Source: Paenibacillus sp. 453mf
GTDB lineage: Bacteria; Bacillota; Bacilli; Paenibacillales; Paenibacillaceae
Reading direction: 5' to 3'
DNA: 64,000 nt
Assembly: GCF_900116105.1 (NCBI RefSeq)
Contig: NZ_FPAC01000001.1
Span: forward strand, 920,862 to 984,861
The notes under the pieces are model-generated. The model saw only the letters and a list, made by a program, of their open reading frames with translations, was not told the DNA's origin and made no database searches. Position 1 is the first letter of the stretch; each line of letters starts with the position of its first letter. Positions 1-10,639 of this stretch are shown piece by piece. A program made the position numbers and the translations under genes.

Positions 1-183
1 GGCAAGCTTGATTATAAGGAGCATGGAGGTGCACCGCTGCTTGGCCTTAGTCGTCTAGTCGTGAAGAGCCATGGCTCTGCCGATGCGAATGCAATTAAAA
101 ATGCGGTGCGTCAGGCAAGGCTTGCCATCTCCAACCAGTTGGTTGAAAGTATATCTAAGGAAATTAGCGGGAGAGTTGAGTGA
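1..183 (+). CDS. plsX: Phosphate acyltransferase PlsX, C-terminal end (partial)
   Basis: Frame 1 is open from the first base to a TGA at 181-183 and encodes the last 60 residues of PlsX, including the family C-terminal motif EHGGAPLLG and a downstream SHGS element. PlsX makes acyl-phosphate from acyl-ACP for PlsY-dependent phospholipid synthesis. It sits directly upstream of fabH, with one base between its stop and the fabH ATG, which is the usual Bacillota fatty-acid/phospholipid operon order. The N-terminal part lies outside the window. Confidence 0.93.
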   Translation, partial: GKLDYKEHGGAPLLGLSRLVVKSHGSADANAIKNAVRQARLAISNQLVESISKEISGRVE

Positions 184-184
184 C

Positions 185-1180
185 ATGAAGAATACACATT
201 TGCGTCCAGTCGGTGTCATTGGGACAGGGAAATACGTACCGGAACAGATTCTGACGAATCATGATATGGAAAAAATGATGGAAACCAGTGACGAGTGGAT
301 TGTCTCCCGTACGGGTATTCGCGAACGTCATATTGCGGCCCCTGAAGAAGCGACCTCGGATCTTGCATACGAAGCTGCCAAAGCGGCTGCTGCATCTGCA
401 GGAATTTCACCAAGCGATATTGAGTTGATCATTGTTGCTACTATAACTCCGGATAGTGCGTTTCCATCAACGGCATGCATTTTACAGGATAAGCTGGGAG
501 CCAAGGGTGCTGCTGCGTTCGATTTGTCTGCAGCCTGCTCCGGCTTTGTATACGGTCTGGCTACGGCAACAAGCTTTATTCAAACAGGAATGTATAATAA
601 CGCGCTTGTGATTGGTGTAGACTGCTTGTCTCGCATTACGGATTATACAGATCGAAATACGGCTGTTCTGTTTGGAGACGGAGCAGGCGCCGTCATCTTG
701 GGAGAGGTTCCTGAAGGTCGTGGATTCAAATCCTTTGATCTGGGTGCAGAAGGTGCCGGCGGGCCGCTTCTTAACATCCAAGCAGGAGGTTCGAGACTGC
801 CTGCATCTGAGACTACACTAGCTAACAAACAGCACTACATTTATATGAACGGTCGAGAAGTATTTAAATTTGCAGTGCGAGTAATGGGAACCGCAACGAT
901 TGATGTTCTGGAAAAAGCAGGTTTAACCAAAGAAGATGTCGACTTGTTCATTCCGCATCAAGCCAATATTCGTATTATTCAGTCTGCTATGCAGCGTCTT
1001 GAGCTTCCTGAAGATAAAGTCGTCATTAATGTTGATAAATACGCGAATACTTCCGCCGCCTCGATTCCATTAGCATTGGTGGAAGCTGCTGAAGAGGGCC
1101 GGATGAAGGCAGGAGACACCATTCTAATGGTCGGATTCGGCGGCGGACTCACTTGGGGAGCCTCTGTGCTGGTGTGGTAA
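185..1180 (+). CDS. fabH: Beta-ketoacyl-ACP synthase III (FabH)
   Basis: 331-residue condensing enzyme that starts fatty-acid synthesis from acyl-CoA and malonyl-ACP. The Cys-His-Asn triad is visible: Cys118 in SAACSG, His258 in PHQAN, Asn288 in NTSAAS. The reading frame stays open upstream to 71, but that part overlaps the plsX 3' end. The ATG at 185 follows a GGGAGAG ribosome binding site and gives the normal FabH N-terminus. It is probably co-transcribed with plsX, fabD and fabG. Confidence 0.96.
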   Translation: MKNTHLRPVGVIGTGKYVPEQILTNHDMEKMMETSDEWIVSRTGIRERHIAAPEEATSDLAYEAAKAAAASAGISPSDIELIIVATITPDSAFPSTACILQDKLGAKGAAAFDLSAACSGFVYGLATATSFIQTGMYNNALVIGVDCLSRITDYTDRNTAVLFGDGAGAVILGEVPEGRGFKSFDLGAEGAGGPLLNIQAGGSRLPASETTLANKQHYIYMNGREVFKFAVRVMGTATIDVLEKAGLTKEDVDLFIPHQANIRIIQSAMQRLELPEDKVVINVDKYANTSAASIPLALVEAAEEGRMKAGDTILMVGFGGGLTWGASVLVW

Positions 1181-1257
1181 TAGCTTGCCATGCACACATT
1201 TCGTGGTGCCTCACTGCAAGTTTTTCACTTTAGATCGTAAAAAGGAGCAATGAATAG

Positions 1258-2196
1258 ATGGGGAAAATCGCTTTTGTATTTCCGGGTCAAGGCTCACAGA
1301 CCGTTGGGATGGCGAAAGACGTATATGAGAATGTAACGTCCTCCCGCAATGTCTTTGAGACTGCGGACAAGAAGCTTGGTTTTTCGCTGAGCTCGCTGAT
1401 CTTTGAAGGTCCGGATACCGAACTCAAGCAAACGAAGAACACACAGCCAGCGCTCTTGACAGCGAGTATTGCTTTATATGAGGCACTTCGTGAGAAAGGA
1501 ATTACCGCTGATTACACAGCAGGCCACAGCTTGGGTGAATACAGTGCGCTGGTCGCAGCTGGTGTAATGTCCTTTGAGGATGCGGTTGCTGTTGTTAGGG
1601 CGAGAGGGACCTACATGGAAGAAGCCGTTCCGGGTGGACGTGGAGCTATGGCTGCCGTGCTCGGGGCCGATCGTGATCAGCTAGCTCTGCTATGCGAGAA
1701 AATTTCGGCTCAAGGGAAGGACTATCTCGTTGAGTTGGCGAACCTTAATTCACCGGGACAGATTGTGGTATCCGGTCTTAAGGACGGAGTGGCACAGCTG
1801 ATAGATCGTGTCAAGGAAGCCGGAGCTAAACGGGCAATTCCTCTTGAAGTCAGCGGCCCTTTTCATACTTCACTGATGAAAGAGGCATCTGCTAGGCTTG
1901 CTGACCAGCTCTCCTCTGTTGAGCTTCGTAATGCAAGCATACCTGTGGTGGCGAATGTGAACGCTGAGCCCGTAACTGAGGGTGAAGTTATCCGTGATCT
2001 TTTGGCGCAGCAGGTATATTCTTCGGTCAAATGGGAAGATACCGTGATATGGCTGATGGATCAGGGGGTAGACACTTTTGTGGAGATCGGCCCTGGCAGC
2101 GTACTCAGTGGACTCATCAAGAAGGTAAGCAGAACGGTTAAAGTATACAACGTAAACAGCTTGGATAGCTTGAATGCTCTTGCTGCTGAGCTGTAG
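1258..2196 (+). CDS. fabD: Malonyl-CoA:ACP transacylase (FabD)
   Basis: 312 residues, normal length. It transfers malonyl from CoA to ACP. The N-terminal GQGSQ motif (residues 10-14), the nucleophile elbow GHSLGEYSA with Ser91, and the catalytic His204 in GPFHTS are all present. An AAGGAG site precedes the ATG. It lies between fabH and fabG in the fatty-acid operon, with about 77 bp after fabH in which no terminator is visible. Confidence 0.96.
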   Translation: MGKIAFVFPGQGSQTVGMAKDVYENVTSSRNVFETADKKLGFSLSSLIFEGPDTELKQTKNTQPALLTASIALYEALREKGITADYTAGHSLGEYSALVAAGVMSFEDAVAVVRARGTYMEEAVPGGRGAMAAVLGADRDQLALLCEKISAQGKDYLVELANLNSPGQIVVSGLKDGVAQLIDRVKEAGAKRAIPLEVSGPFHTSLMKEASARLADQLSSVELRNASIPVVANVNAEPVTEGEVIRDLLAQQVYSSVKWEDTVIWLMDQGVDTFVEIGPGSVLSGLIKKVSRTVKVYNVNSLDSLNALAAEL

Positions 2197-2245
2197 AGAT
2201 TGAATCATTTCCACAGGTATATTTGGGGAAAGGAGGAACAACAAG

Positions 2246-2995
2246 ATGACCACAACACTTAAAGGCCAGGTTGCTCTTGTAACAGGTGCATCACGCGGAA
2301 TCGGTCGCAGTATCGCATTGGCTCTAGCCGATGCAGGCGCTGATGTTGCTGTGAACTATGCGGGCAACGAAGCAGCTGCGGCCGAAGTTGTACAGCTCAT
2401 TGAAGCCAAAGGAGCCAGAGCCATCGCGATCAAAGCCAATGTAGGCGTTACAGCTGAAGCGGACCAATTGGTGAAAGAAACGGTGGACCAGCTGGGCAGA
2501 ATTGATATTCTGGTGAATAATGCAGGTATTACTAGAGATAATTTAATCATGCGTATGAAAGAAGAGGAATTCGATCAAGTAATCGAAACCAATTTGAAAG
2601 GCGTCTTTAATTGCCTCAAAGCGGTGACTCGACCGATGATGAAACAACGCTATGGACGAATTATCAATATTTCATCTGTAGTCGGTGTGCTGGGTAATCC
2701 AGGTCAAGCCAACTATGTAGCTGCTAAAGCAGGAGTCATTGGTCTTACTAAATCCTCAAGCCGGGAGCTTGCATCCCGCGGAATTACGGTGAACTGCATC
2801 GCTCCTGGATTTATTGAAACCGAAATGACACAGGGCTTGTCATCCGAACTCGTAGAAGGTATGTTGTCTGGGATACCGCTCTCAAGGCTTGGACGTCCGG
2901 AAGAAGTGGCAGGGGTTGCTCTATTCCTTGCTTCCGAGTCTGCATCCTACATGACAGGTCAAACGCTGCATGTGGATGGCGGCATGTACATGTAA
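2246..2995 (+). CDS. fabG: 3-oxoacyl-ACP reductase (FabG)
   Basis: 249-residue short-chain dehydrogenase/reductase that reduces 3-ketoacyl-ACP with NADPH. It shows the cofactor motif TGASRGIG near residue 13, NNAG at 91-94, and the Ser144-Tyr157-Lys161 catalytic set (NISS and YVAAK). The AAAGGAGG site upstream of the ATG is strong. It sits between fabD and acpP. Confidence 0.96.
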   Translation: MTTTLKGQVALVTGASRGIGRSIALALADAGADVAVNYAGNEAAAAEVVQLIEAKGARAIAIKANVGVTAEADQLVKETVDQLGRIDILVNNAGITRDNLIMRMKEEEFDQVIETNLKGVFNCLKAVTRPMMKQRYGRIINISSVVGVLGNPGQANYVAAKAGVIGLTKSSSRELASRGITVNCIAPGFIETEMTQGLSSELVEGMLSGIPLSRLGRPEEVAGVALFLASESASYMTGQTLHVDGGMYM

Positions 2996-3114
2996 TTTTA
3001 CCCGTAATGGATGACCAGCCGGAGTACTTGTTCGCCCCTTGATATGAAGGTGATGTAGGTTCTATGGCATTTTACGATTGATTCTCGTATAATACGGAAA
3101 GGGAGGTGAACCGG

Positions 3115-3348
3115 ATGTCCGACGTATTGGAACGCGTAAAACGTATCGTTGTAGATCGTTTAGGCGCTGACGAAGCTGAAGTAACATTGGAAGCATCATT
3201 CAAAGATGATTTGGGTGCTGACTCTCTAGATGTTGTTGAATTGGTAATGGAACTCGAAGACGAGTTTGATATGGAGATCTCTGATGAAGATGCAGAGAAA
3301 ATCACGACCGTAGGTGAAGTTGTAAACTACATACAATCTCATACCTAA
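3115..3348 (+). CDS. acpP: Acyl carrier protein
   Basis: 77-residue acidic carrier protein. The GADSLD motif carries Ser37, the phosphopantetheine attachment site. An in-frame GTG at 3106 lies inside the GGGAGGTGAA ribosome binding site, so the ATG at 3115 is the start. A GC-rich hairpin follows the stop codon. It is placed between fabG and fabF as in B. subtilis. Confidence 0.97.
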   Translation: MSDVLERVKRIVVDRLGADEAEVTLEASFKDDLGADSLDVVELVMELEDEFDMEISDEDAEKITTVGEVVNYIQSHT

Positions 3349-3357
3349 GTCATATGA

Positions 3358-3410
3358 GGAAGCTCCGTGAGTTAAGCAGGTCTTATCTCATACGGAGCTT
3401 CCCCTCCAAT
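3358..3410 (+). terminator. Hairpin after acpP, probable terminator or attenuator
   Basis: Perfect 11-bp arms GGAAGCTCCGT (3358-3368) and ACGGAGCTTCC (3392-3402) are followed by a short, imperfect T stretch. The weak T tract suggests partial termination or processing between acpP and fabF rather than a complete stop. Confidence 0.55.
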
Positions 3411-3548
3411 TTTGCAAGCTAAAGGCATAGAGCCCTTATGAAGGCCCATTTTATAGGTGTTTGTTATCATAACGACATGTATAGAATGGGTTTCATTACA
3501 TTAAAATCTGTTAATTGCATAGAAATATGCAGTCAATATAGAGGTGAA

Positions 3549-4793
3549 ATGGATTTGAAACGAAGAGTTGTTATTACAGGCATGGGTGTCATGACCCCGA
3601 TTGGTAAAGACCTGGATACGCTATGGAACAGTCTGATGGAAGGTAAATCTGGAGTATCGCTTGTCGAAGCCTTTGATGTGAGCGACTACAACTCCAAGAT
3701 TGCAGCGTCGATTAAGGATTTCAATCCTGAAGATTATATGGACCGTAAGGATGCACGCAAGATGGACCGCTTTGTTCAATTTGCCGTTGCCGCTGGAGGC
3801 CAGGCGATCAATGACAGTGGGCTGCAAATTGGTGAGAATATCGAAGCCGAGCGCATCGGTGTATCCGTAGGTTCTGGTATCGGGGGTCTCGGTACTTGGG
3901 AAGACCAGCACAATATTCTTTTGGAAAAAGGTCCGAAGCGGGTAAGCCCGTTCTTTATTCCGATGATGATCGCGAATATGGCATCAGGCCAGCTGTCTAT
4001 TAGCTTTGGTGCGAAGGGTCCAAATACGACCCAGGTAACGGCATGTGCTACAGGCAGTCATTCCATTGGGGACTCCATGCGAATGATTCAGCGCGGAGAT
4101 GCGGATGCCATGATCTGCGGCGGAGCAGAAGCTACGATTCGTCCAACAGGCATGGCAGGATTTAATTCCATGCGTGCGATGTCTACCCGCAATGATGAGC
4201 CGGAAAAAGCAAGCCGCCCATTTGATTCAGGCCGTGATGGCTTCGTAATGGGGGAAGGGGCTGGAATTCTTATCCTCGAATCACTAGAGCATGCGCTTGC
4301 TCGTGGTGCCCGTATATATGGTGAGGTTGTCGGTTACGGACTATCTGCGGATGCGAAGCATATGACTGATCCGGATCCGGAAGGCGGCGCACGCAGCATG
4401 AAGATGGCGATTAAAGACGCTGGCATTAATCCTGAGGATATTGATTATATCAACGCTCATGGAACATCAACTCCGGTTGGTGACAAATCCGAAACGGAAG
4501 GCATTAAGCTTGCACTCGGTGAACACGCCTATAAAGTGGCAGTAAGCTCTACCAAATCGATGACAGGTCATATGCTCGGAGCAGCTGGTGGTGTAGAAGC
4601 AATCATTTGTGCGCTGGCACTTAAGAATCAGAAGATTCCGCCAACGATTAATTTGGAGAATCCTGATCCGGCTTGTGATCTGGATTATGTACCGAACGTT
4701 CCGCGTGAAGCTGAACTGGAATACACGCTATCAAATTCCTTCGGATTCGGCGGACACAATGCAACTGTAATTCTCAAAAAATATGAATCATAA
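3549..4793 (+). CDS. fabF: 3-oxoacyl-ACP synthase II (FabF)
   Basis: 414-residue elongating condensing enzyme. The Cys166-His304-His341 triad is visible in [15 protein letters not shown] and MTGHMLG, and a C-terminal NSFGFGGHN is present. The frame extends upstream to 3438 but without family similarity. The ATG at 3549 follows a GAGGTG site and begins the standard [10 protein letters not shown]-terminus. rnc follows after 14 bp. Confidence 0.96.
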   Translation: MDLKRRVVITGMGVMTPIGKDLDTLWNSLMEGKSGVSLVEAFDVSDYNSKIAASIKDFNPEDYMDRKDARKMDRFVQFAVAAGGQAINDSGLQIGENIEAERIGVSVGSGIGGLGTWEDQHNILLEKGPKRVSPFFIPMMIANMASGQLSISFGAKGPNTTQVTACATGSHSIGDSMRMIQRGDADAMICGGAEATIRPTGMAGFNSMRAMSTRNDEPEKASRPFDSGRDGFVMGEGAGILILESLEHALARGARIYGEVVGYGLSADAKHMTDPDPEGGARSMKMAIKDAGINPEDIDYINAHGTSTPVGDKSETEGIKLALGEHAYKVAVSSTKSMTGHMLGAAGGVEAIICALALKNQKIPPTINLENPDPACDLDYVPNVPREAELEYTLSNSFGFGGHNATVILKKYES

Positions 4794-4807
4794 GGGGTCC
4801 GATTCGA

Positions 4808-5500
4808 TTGAATGCAGATCTGAAACAATTAGAGCGCAAACTTCAAATCGAGTTTAACAATCGCAAATTGTTAAAGCAGGCCTTTACTCATGCTTCATAT
4901 GTGAATGAGCACAGATTCAGTCAAAGCCAGGATAACGAACGACTCGAGTTTCTCGGGGACGCTGTACTTGAGCTGACGGTATCGGAGTATCTATACAATG
5001 AACATCCGAATCGTCCGGAAGGAGAACTCACCAAGATGAGGGCAGCACTTGTACGCGAGCCCTCACTCGTGAAATTTGCTGAGGCTCTGGAATTCGGCAA
5101 ATTTGTACTTCTGGGCAAAGGGGAAGAACTGACAGGGGGCAGAAATCGTCCCGCTCTCCTGGCAGATGTCTTCGAATCATTTATCGGTGCTCTTTATTTG
5201 GATCAAGGCCTTGTTGCAGTGAAGAAATTTTTGGATAAGCATATCTTTGCCGGCCTTATTGTGGAAGGTGAACTCGTGCTTACCGATTTCAAGACTGAAT
5301 TGCAGGAATTGACCCAGCATCATAATATGGGTGTGCTCGAATATCGAATCGTTGAGGAAAAAGGTCCCGCTCACGAGAGGGAGTTTGTCTCCGAAGTTTA
5401 TATGGGCAGTCAGAGATTAGGCCGTGGTAACGGCCGCTCGAAAAAGGAAGCAGAACAGAAGGCGGCACAAATCGCGTTAAGTACGCTGAAGCTTCCTTAG
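4808..5500 (+). CDS. rnc: Ribonuclease III
   Basis: 230-residue double-strand-specific endoribonuclease that matures rRNA and SRP RNA. The signature [10 protein letters not shown] lies at residues 44-53, a second acidic helix [11 protein letters not shown] follows, and a C-terminal dsRNA-binding domain ends with [13 protein letters not shown]. The start is TTG at 4808, preceded by an AAGGGG site overlapping the fabF stop; the ATG at 4812 is out of frame. It precedes smc as in B. subtilis. Confidence 0.95.
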   Translation: MNADLKQLERKLQIEFNNRKLLKQAFTHASYVNEHRFSQSQDNERLEFLGDAVLELTVSEYLYNEHPNRPEGELTKMRAALVREPSLVKFAEALEFGKFVLLGKGEELTGGRNRPALLADVFESFIGALYLDQGLVAVKKFLDKHIFAGLIVEGELVLTDFKTELQELTQHHNMGVLEYRIVEEKGPAHEREFVSEVYMGSQRLGRGNGRSKKEAEQKAAQIALSTLKLP

Positions 5501-5861
5501 GAATGGATCGGCAGACCGCTTTTGCGGATTCTTAAGTCATAAGAAAATCTAACGGAGTAGTGAGATCTTCTTATATCTCAAGAACAAGAAACCAGCCGTT
5601 GTATTGGCGGCCTGTCTTTTCTTACAAACGAAGAGCAAAGAGCAGCCCGCTTTAGTTATCAGGCTAATGATGGAATGGGAAGGACTGCTTTTTGCTCTTC
5701 TTTTTGTTGCTTAGGGATTTTGTATAAATCCCAAATGAAGTTATGGTATGCTCTTAGGATGTAGAAGAAATGGACTTCAAGAGACGTTTCCCCTACAATA
5801 ATAACGGATGTACATACCCGTGTAGGACCGTGGCAAGAAGCTTGGAGGTGTCAAGAACAAG
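5501..5861 (+). other. rnc-smc intergenic region
   Basis: 361 nt with no credible coding sequence. It holds the terminator at 5630-5706. After that only the smc leader and its GGAGGTG site near 5845 are recognisable; no convincing promoter could be assigned. Confidence 0.6.
5630..5706 (+). terminator. rnc: Rho-independent terminator after rnc
   Basis: 16-bp arms (5630-5645 and 5685-5700) pair throughout with a single G-U, around a 39-nt loop, and are followed by TTTTT. It probably ends the fatty-acid/rnc transcript before smc. Confidence 0.82.
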
Positions 5862-8800
5862 ATGTATTTAAAACGTATTGAGCTGTCGGGCTTTAAATCG
5901 TTTGCCGATCGAACAGAGATGGAGTTTGTTCGCGGTATAACCTCTGTTGTAGGCCCCAACGGGAGTGGGAAGAGCAACATTTCCGACGGCATCCGTTGGG
6001 TTCTAGGAGAACAGAGTGCGAAATCACTCCGCGGCGGCAAGATGGAAGACATTATATTTGCCGGCAGTGATACTCGCAAGCCTGTGAATTTTGCCGAGGT
6101 GTCACTGACCTTGGATAATGAAGATCATGTCTTATCACTCGATTTTGGTGAAGTCACGGTAACACGCCGTGTTCATCGCAGCGGTGATAGTGAATATTTT
6201 ATTAACAAACAGTCCTGCAGACTAAAGGATATTACGGAGCTGTTTATGGATACCGGTATCGGTAAAGAAGCTTATTCGATTATCGGACAAGGGCGGATTG
6301 AGGAAATTCTAAGTACGCGTTCCGAGGATCGCAGAGGGATCTTTGAAGAGGCATCCGGTATTGTTAAATATAAATCACGCAAGAAAGATGCTGTGCGGAA
6401 GCTGGACGATACGGAGCAAAATTTGCTGCGGATACATGATCTGGTTACGGAACTAGAGGATCAAATCGGACCGCTTAAGGAGCAGTCTGAGAAGGCAAAG
6501 CACTATAAAGAGCTTAGAGCTGAACTGAAGCAGAAGGAGCTGTCTCTATACGTATACCAGATCGAGCAGATTCATACGGCCTGGAGTGAAGCGAATGAGA
6601 AGCTGCACGAGCTTAAGGAACAGCAGCTGGAATTATCTACGATTGTATCAAGACATGATGCTATTCTGGAACAGGATCGGACAGAGCTTCGCCAGGTAGA
6701 AGAGGACGTGGAGCGTCTTCAGGGCGAGCTGCTGCACTACAGTGAAGCTACCGAGAAGAGTGAAGGATATCGTGAACTGCTCAAGGAACGGCTCAAGAAT
6801 CTCGAAGCAAACCGGGAGCAGCTGCTTAATTCCTTAACCGGCAGTGAGGAGCGGTATGCGGAGCGTGAGGCTGAACTGGACGGTCTTAAGAGCAAGCTGG
6901 CTGGAATACAGCAGGAGCTTGATGAGCTGCGTGAACAGCTGTCTGCCGAGGAAGCGAAGCTGGTAGGTGTAACCGGAGGGATCAGTCAGGAGCAGGAGGA
7001 GAGCCTGAAGGGGAACCTCTTGGAGCTGATGAACCAAATGGCGCAGGCACGTAATGAGATTCGCTATGCTGATCAGCAGAAGGAAGCTATCGAACGGAGA
7101 CTGAACCGTGCCGGTGAAGAGTCGGACAAGTGGGAGCTCCAGAAGACAGATATTCTTAAACGCAAAGGAGAGCTGACCCAGCAGATTCAGAAGATTGGTA
7201 CGGAGATCAGCTCATTGCGAAATGGATATATAACAGAAAGTGAGCGGCTTCAATCACTGCAGAAGCTGTTGTCTGAGAGTCAGAGCACTGTACGGAAATG
7301 GGAGCAGAAGCGGGAAGCTCAAGTTTCAAGACGTGACACGATGAAGGAAATGCAGGATGACTTCGATGGGTTTAACACCGGTGTCAAAGAGGTACTTAAG
7401 GCATCGCGGAAGAATGTGCTGCATGGCGTACATGGTGCGGTTGCAGAACTGATCAAAGTGCCGGAGCGAGTAGAGATGGCCGTTGAAACTGCACTTGGAG
7501 CATCGCTCCAGCATGTGGTGATGGAGAATGAGTCCGTCTCCCGCCAGGCGATCTCCTTCCTGAAGCAGCGTCAGCTCGGAAGAGCTACCTTCCTGCCGCT
7601 GGACGTTATCAGGCCACGTGCGATCGGCGCCTCTGATCGGAGTATGATCTCTGAATTGCAGGGGTTTGTCGGTATCGGGACCGAGCTGGTGCAGTTTGAT
7701 TCTAAATATGAAGCCATTGTAGGAAGCTTGCTCGGCAATGTAATTATTTCAGAGAATCTGGAAGATGCGAACCGAATCGCAGCCCGCTGTCAATATCGTT
7801 ACCGTGTCGTTACGCTTGAAGGTGATGTGGTGAATGCAGGCGGCTCGATGACCGGGGGAAGTCAGTACCGCAAGAATACAAGTCTCTTGTCCCGTAAGCG
7901 TCAGCTGGATCAGCTGGATCATGACATTATGGAGACGGAGAATCAGATTATTAAGCTGCATCGAAGCCTGGAAGAAGTGAAGGCTCAAATGGAGCAGTGT
8001 CAGACCAGTCTCGACACGCTTCGTCATGATGGCGATGAGAAACGGACAGAAGAGCAGCAAGCCTCGCTGTCGCTCAAACAGCTTGAGCATGAGCTGGCAC
8101 ATGTGCTTACTCAGGTTGAGGCTGCCGGTGCGGAGAAATCGGGCTTCAAGGATGAAATTAAAGCGCTTGAAGATACCCGTGCAGCTGCTGAACAGTCGCT
8201 CGTGAAGCTGGAGGAAGAGGAAAAGGCGACACATCAAGCCATTCATGCTGCAGAGTTTGCCCGCAAAGCGAATGAATCTGCCAAGGAGGAGCTCCAGAAC
8301 TCGCTGACGATATTGAAGGTTCGTGAGGGCAAGCTGGATCAGGAGCGCTTCTCCGTAGAAGAGCAGGTTCGCAGAATGGAGCGGGAATACGAGAATTCGG
8401 ACAAAGAAAGATACCGGAATCGTACGATGCTGGCCTCTGTAGAAGCGGACCTCAAAACCAATGCAGAAGAGAGCGTTAAGCAGACGGAGGACCTGAACCG
8501 CTACCGGCTCAAGAAGGAGGAAGCAGGAAGGGAGCTTGATTTCAAACGTGCTGCTAGAGCCCAGCTTACGAAGAAGCTTGAGCTTGAAGAGAATGAAACC
8601 AAAGAGCAGCGTATCAGTCTGAAAGCATGTGAAGACGAGCTTCGTCAGACGGAGATCAGTGTGAATCGTCTGGACGTGGAGCTTGAAAATATATTGAAAA
8701 AGCTGAATGACGAGTACGAGCTGTCTTATGAGCTTGCGAAGCAGCACTACTCCATTCCTGAGGATATTGAAGGCAGTAAGGCAGAAGTGCAGAGGCTTAA

Positions 8801-9431
8801 ACGAAGCATCTCCGCGCTGGGAGAAGTGAATCTTGGTGCGATTGAGGAATATGAACGCGTTAATGAGCGTTATCTCTTCCTCAGTGAGCAGAAGGACGAT
8901 TTGATTGAAGCCAAGACGACACTCTATCAAGTCATCAAGGAAATGGAAGATGAAATGTCCAAACGATTCAAGACGACATTTGATGCCATTAAGCGTGAAT
9001 TTGGCACCGTGTTCTCGAAGCTGTTTGGCGGAGGTAGAGCAGATTTAATTCTGAATGAACCGGACAAGCTGCTTACGACAGGGATTGAAATTGTCGCACA
9101 GCCGCCGGGCAAGAAGCTCCAGAACCTGCAGCTCCTCTCTGGTGGCGAACGAGCCTTGACCGCCATGGCACTGCTCTTTGCTATTCTACATGTTCGTCCT
9201 GTGCCGTTCTGCGTATTGGATGAAGTCGAGGCAGCACTGGATGAAGCTAACGTCGTTCGTTTCGCACAGTATTTGCGCGAATTCTCAGAGCAAACCCAAT
9301 TTATCGTTGTAACGCACCGCAAGGGAACGATGGAGGAAGCAGATGTGCTGTATGGTGTTACAATGGAAGAGGGCGGCGTATCGAAGCTTGTCTCGGTGAA
9401 GCTGGAGAATGAGGAAGCGGAAATCGCTTAA
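5862..9431 (+). CDS. smc: Chromosome segregation ATPase SMC
   Basis: 1189 residues, full length. The N-terminal Walker A GPNGSGKS is at 31-38, followed by a long coiled coil, a hinge near residues 500-680 with GG-rich motifs (NAGGSMTGGS), a second coiled coil, then the ABC signature LSGGERAL and Walker B FCVLDEVEAALD. The homodimer works with ScpA and ScpB to condense and segregate the chromosome. The GGAGGTG site fits the ATG. The next gene, ftsY, follows the conserved order. Confidence 0.97.
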   Translation: MYLKRIELSGFKSFADRTEMEFVRGITSVVGPNGSGKSNISDGIRWVLGEQSAKSLRGGKMEDIIFAGSDTRKPVNFAEVSLTLDNEDHVLSLDFGEVTVTRRVHRSGDSEYFINKQSCRLKDITELFMDTGIGKEAYSIIGQGRIEEILSTRSEDRRGIFEEASGIVKYKSRKKDAVRKLDDTEQNLLRIHDLVTELEDQIGPLKEQSEKAKHYKELRAELKQKELSLYVYQIEQIHTAWSEANEKLHELKEQQLELSTIVSRHDAILEQDRTELRQVEEDVERLQGELLHYSEATEKSEGYRELLKERLKNLEANREQLLNSLTGSEERYAEREAELDGLKSKLAGIQQELDELREQLSAEEAKLVGVTGGISQEQEESLKGNLLELMNQMAQARNEIRYADQQKEAIERRLNRAGEESDKWELQKTDILKRKGELTQQIQKIGTEISSLRNGYITESERLQSLQKLLSESQSTVRKWEQKREAQVSRRDTMKEMQDDFDGFNTGVKEVLKASRKNVLHGVHGAVAELIKVPERVEMAVETALGASLQHVVMENESVSRQAISFLKQRQLGRATFLPLDVIRPRAIGASDRSMISELQGFVGIGTELVQFDSKYEAIVGSLLGNVIISENLEDANRIAARCQYRYRVVTLEGDVVNAGGSMTGGSQYRKNTSLLSRKRQLDQLDHDIMETENQIIKLHRSLEEVKAQMEQCQTSLDTLRHDGDEKRTEEQQASLSLKQLEHELAHVLTQVEAAGAEKSGFKDEIKALEDTRAAAEQSLVKLEEEEKATHQAIHAAEFARKANESAKEELQNSLTILKVREGKLDQERFSVEEQVRRMEREYENSDKERYRNRTMLASVEADLKTNAEESVKQTEDLNRYRLKKEEAGRELDFKRAARAQLTKKLELEENETKEQRISLKACEDELRQTEISVNRLDVELENILKKLNDEYELSYELAKQHYSIPEDIEGSKAEVQRLKRSISALGEVNLGAIEEYERVNERYLFLSEQKDDLIEAKTTLYQVIKEMEDEMSKRFKTTFDAIKREFGTVFSKLFGGGRADLILNEPDKLLTTGIEIVAQPPGKKLQNLQLLSGGERALTAMALLFAILHVRPVPFCVLDEVEAALDEANVVRFAQYLREFSEQTQFIVVTHRKGTMEEADVLYGVTMEEGGVSKLVSVKLENEEAEIA

Positions 9432-9515
9432 GTACGAATCAAATTCATAATACCTTCTCGTTAATAAGTTATGAATCTGATCCAATGTATTGTAATTTTG
9501 AGTTGGAGGGAACCT

Positions 9516-10523
9516 ATGAGTTTCTTTAAAAAGCTAAAAGAAAGCATATCAACAAAAACAGAATCGGTAACCAATATCTTTAAAGATGGTCTTGAGAAAA
9601 CGCGCAAAGGCTTCGTTGAGAAGGTGTCCGATCTCGTCATTCGCCGTAAGAAAATTGATGAGGAATTTTACGAGGAGCTTGAGGAGATCCTGATCGGTGC
9701 TGACGTAGGTGTCAACACGGTTATGGACCTTATTGATGATCTGCGTGTCGAAGTGAAGAAACGGAAGATCCAGGATGCGGCTGAGCTGCAGCCGGTGTTG
9801 TCGGAGAAATTAACAGCGCTTCTCCGTTCAGAGCAAAATAATAGTCTTAACATGAATAAGGATGGCATCACAGTAATTCTTTTTGTTGGTGTTAACGGAG
9901 TCGGCAAAACAACAACAATTGGCAAGCTGGCCCATCGCTTTAAGAATGAAGGCAAGAAGGTTCTTCTCGCGGCAGGAGATACATTTAGAGCGGGTGCCAT
10001 CGAGCAGCTGGAAGTATGGGGACAGCGCGCAGGGGTAGACGTGATCAAGCAGCAAGCCGGTTCTGATCCAGCGGCAGTCATGTTTGATGCGGTTCAGGCC
10101 GCGAAGCAGCGCGGCGCTGACGTTCTGCTGTGCGATACGGCAGGAAGACTCCAGAACAAAACAAATCTCATGGAAGAGCTGAACAAAATCTTCCGTGTAA
10201 TTCAGCGTGAAATTCCAGGTGCGCCGCATGAAGTACTCATGGTGCTTGATGCAACCACAGGACAGAATGCGCTCAGTCAGGCCAAGCTATTTGGAGAGAA
10301 GAGCGGAGTTACAGGTCTCGTGCTCACGAAGCTGGACGGCACTGCCAAGGGTGGTATCGTTATCGCAATTCGCCAAGAGATGGATATTCCAGTCAAGCTC
10401 GTTGGACTCGGAGAGAAGGCAGACGATCTGCAGCCGTTTGATTCGGAGCAGTTTGTACACGCCTTGTTTGCAGGATTGATTCAGGACACCGAGACTGAAG
10501 ATGCAGACAGTGAAGTAAAATGA
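9516..10523 (+). CDS. ftsY: Signal recognition particle receptor FtsY
   Basis: 335-residue SRP GTPase that docks ribosome-SRP complexes at the membrane. A short amphipathic N-terminus (MSFFKKLKES) leads into the NG domain with GVNGVGKTT (G1), DTAGR (G3) and TKLDGTAKGG (G4). The frame is open from 9471, but the GGAGGG site places the start at 9516. In B. subtilis ylxM-ffh follow directly; here about 6.2 kb of other genes intervene. Confidence 0.96.
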   Translation: MSFFKKLKESISTKTESVTNIFKDGLEKTRKGFVEKVSDLVIRRKKIDEEFYEELEEILIGADVGVNTVMDLIDDLRVEVKKRKIQDAAELQPVLSEKLTALLRSEQNNSLNMNKDGITVILFVGVNGVGKTTTIGKLAHRFKNEGKKVLLAAGDTFRAGAIEQLEVWGQRAGVDVIKQQAGSDPAAVMFDAVQAAKQRGADVLLCDTAGRLQNKTNLMEELNKIFRVIQREIPGAPHEVLMVLDATTGQNALSQAKLFGEKSGVTGLVLTKLDGTAKGGIVIAIRQEMDIPVKLVGLGEKADDLQPFDSEQFVHALFAGLIQDTETEDADSEVK

Positions 10524-10547
10524 TATAGCGTTAACTGAGATAACAAG

Positions 10548-10587
10548 AAGAAGACCAATCCATTAAAGGATGCGGTCTTCTTTTTCC
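10548..10587 (+). terminator. ftsY: Terminator after ftsY, possibly bidirectional
   Basis: AAGAAGACC (10548-10556) pairs with GGTCTTCTT (10574-10582). An inner ATCC/GGAT extends the stem and TTTTT follows. It lies between ftsY and the convergent minus-strand operon and may serve both sides, although the T tract is better on the + strand. Confidence 0.8.
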
Positions 10588-10639
10588 TTTATTAAAGTGC
10601 TATGTGCTATCGAATGCTGCAGCAATCTTAACCCCGATC

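Noticed and set aside
71..184. 38-codon N-terminal extension of fabH
   Set aside because: It overlaps the real plsX 3' end in another frame, and the ATG at 185 gives the family N-terminus.
3088..3093. TATAAT as an acpP promoter -10
   Set aside because: It would start the RNA at the ribosome binding site, and the -35 at proper spacing (TGGCAT) is poor.
7749..8930. 393-codon minus-strand open frame
   Set aside because: It is the complement of the SMC coiled coil; its Leu/Phe/Ile-rich product is a composition artefact with no ribosome site.
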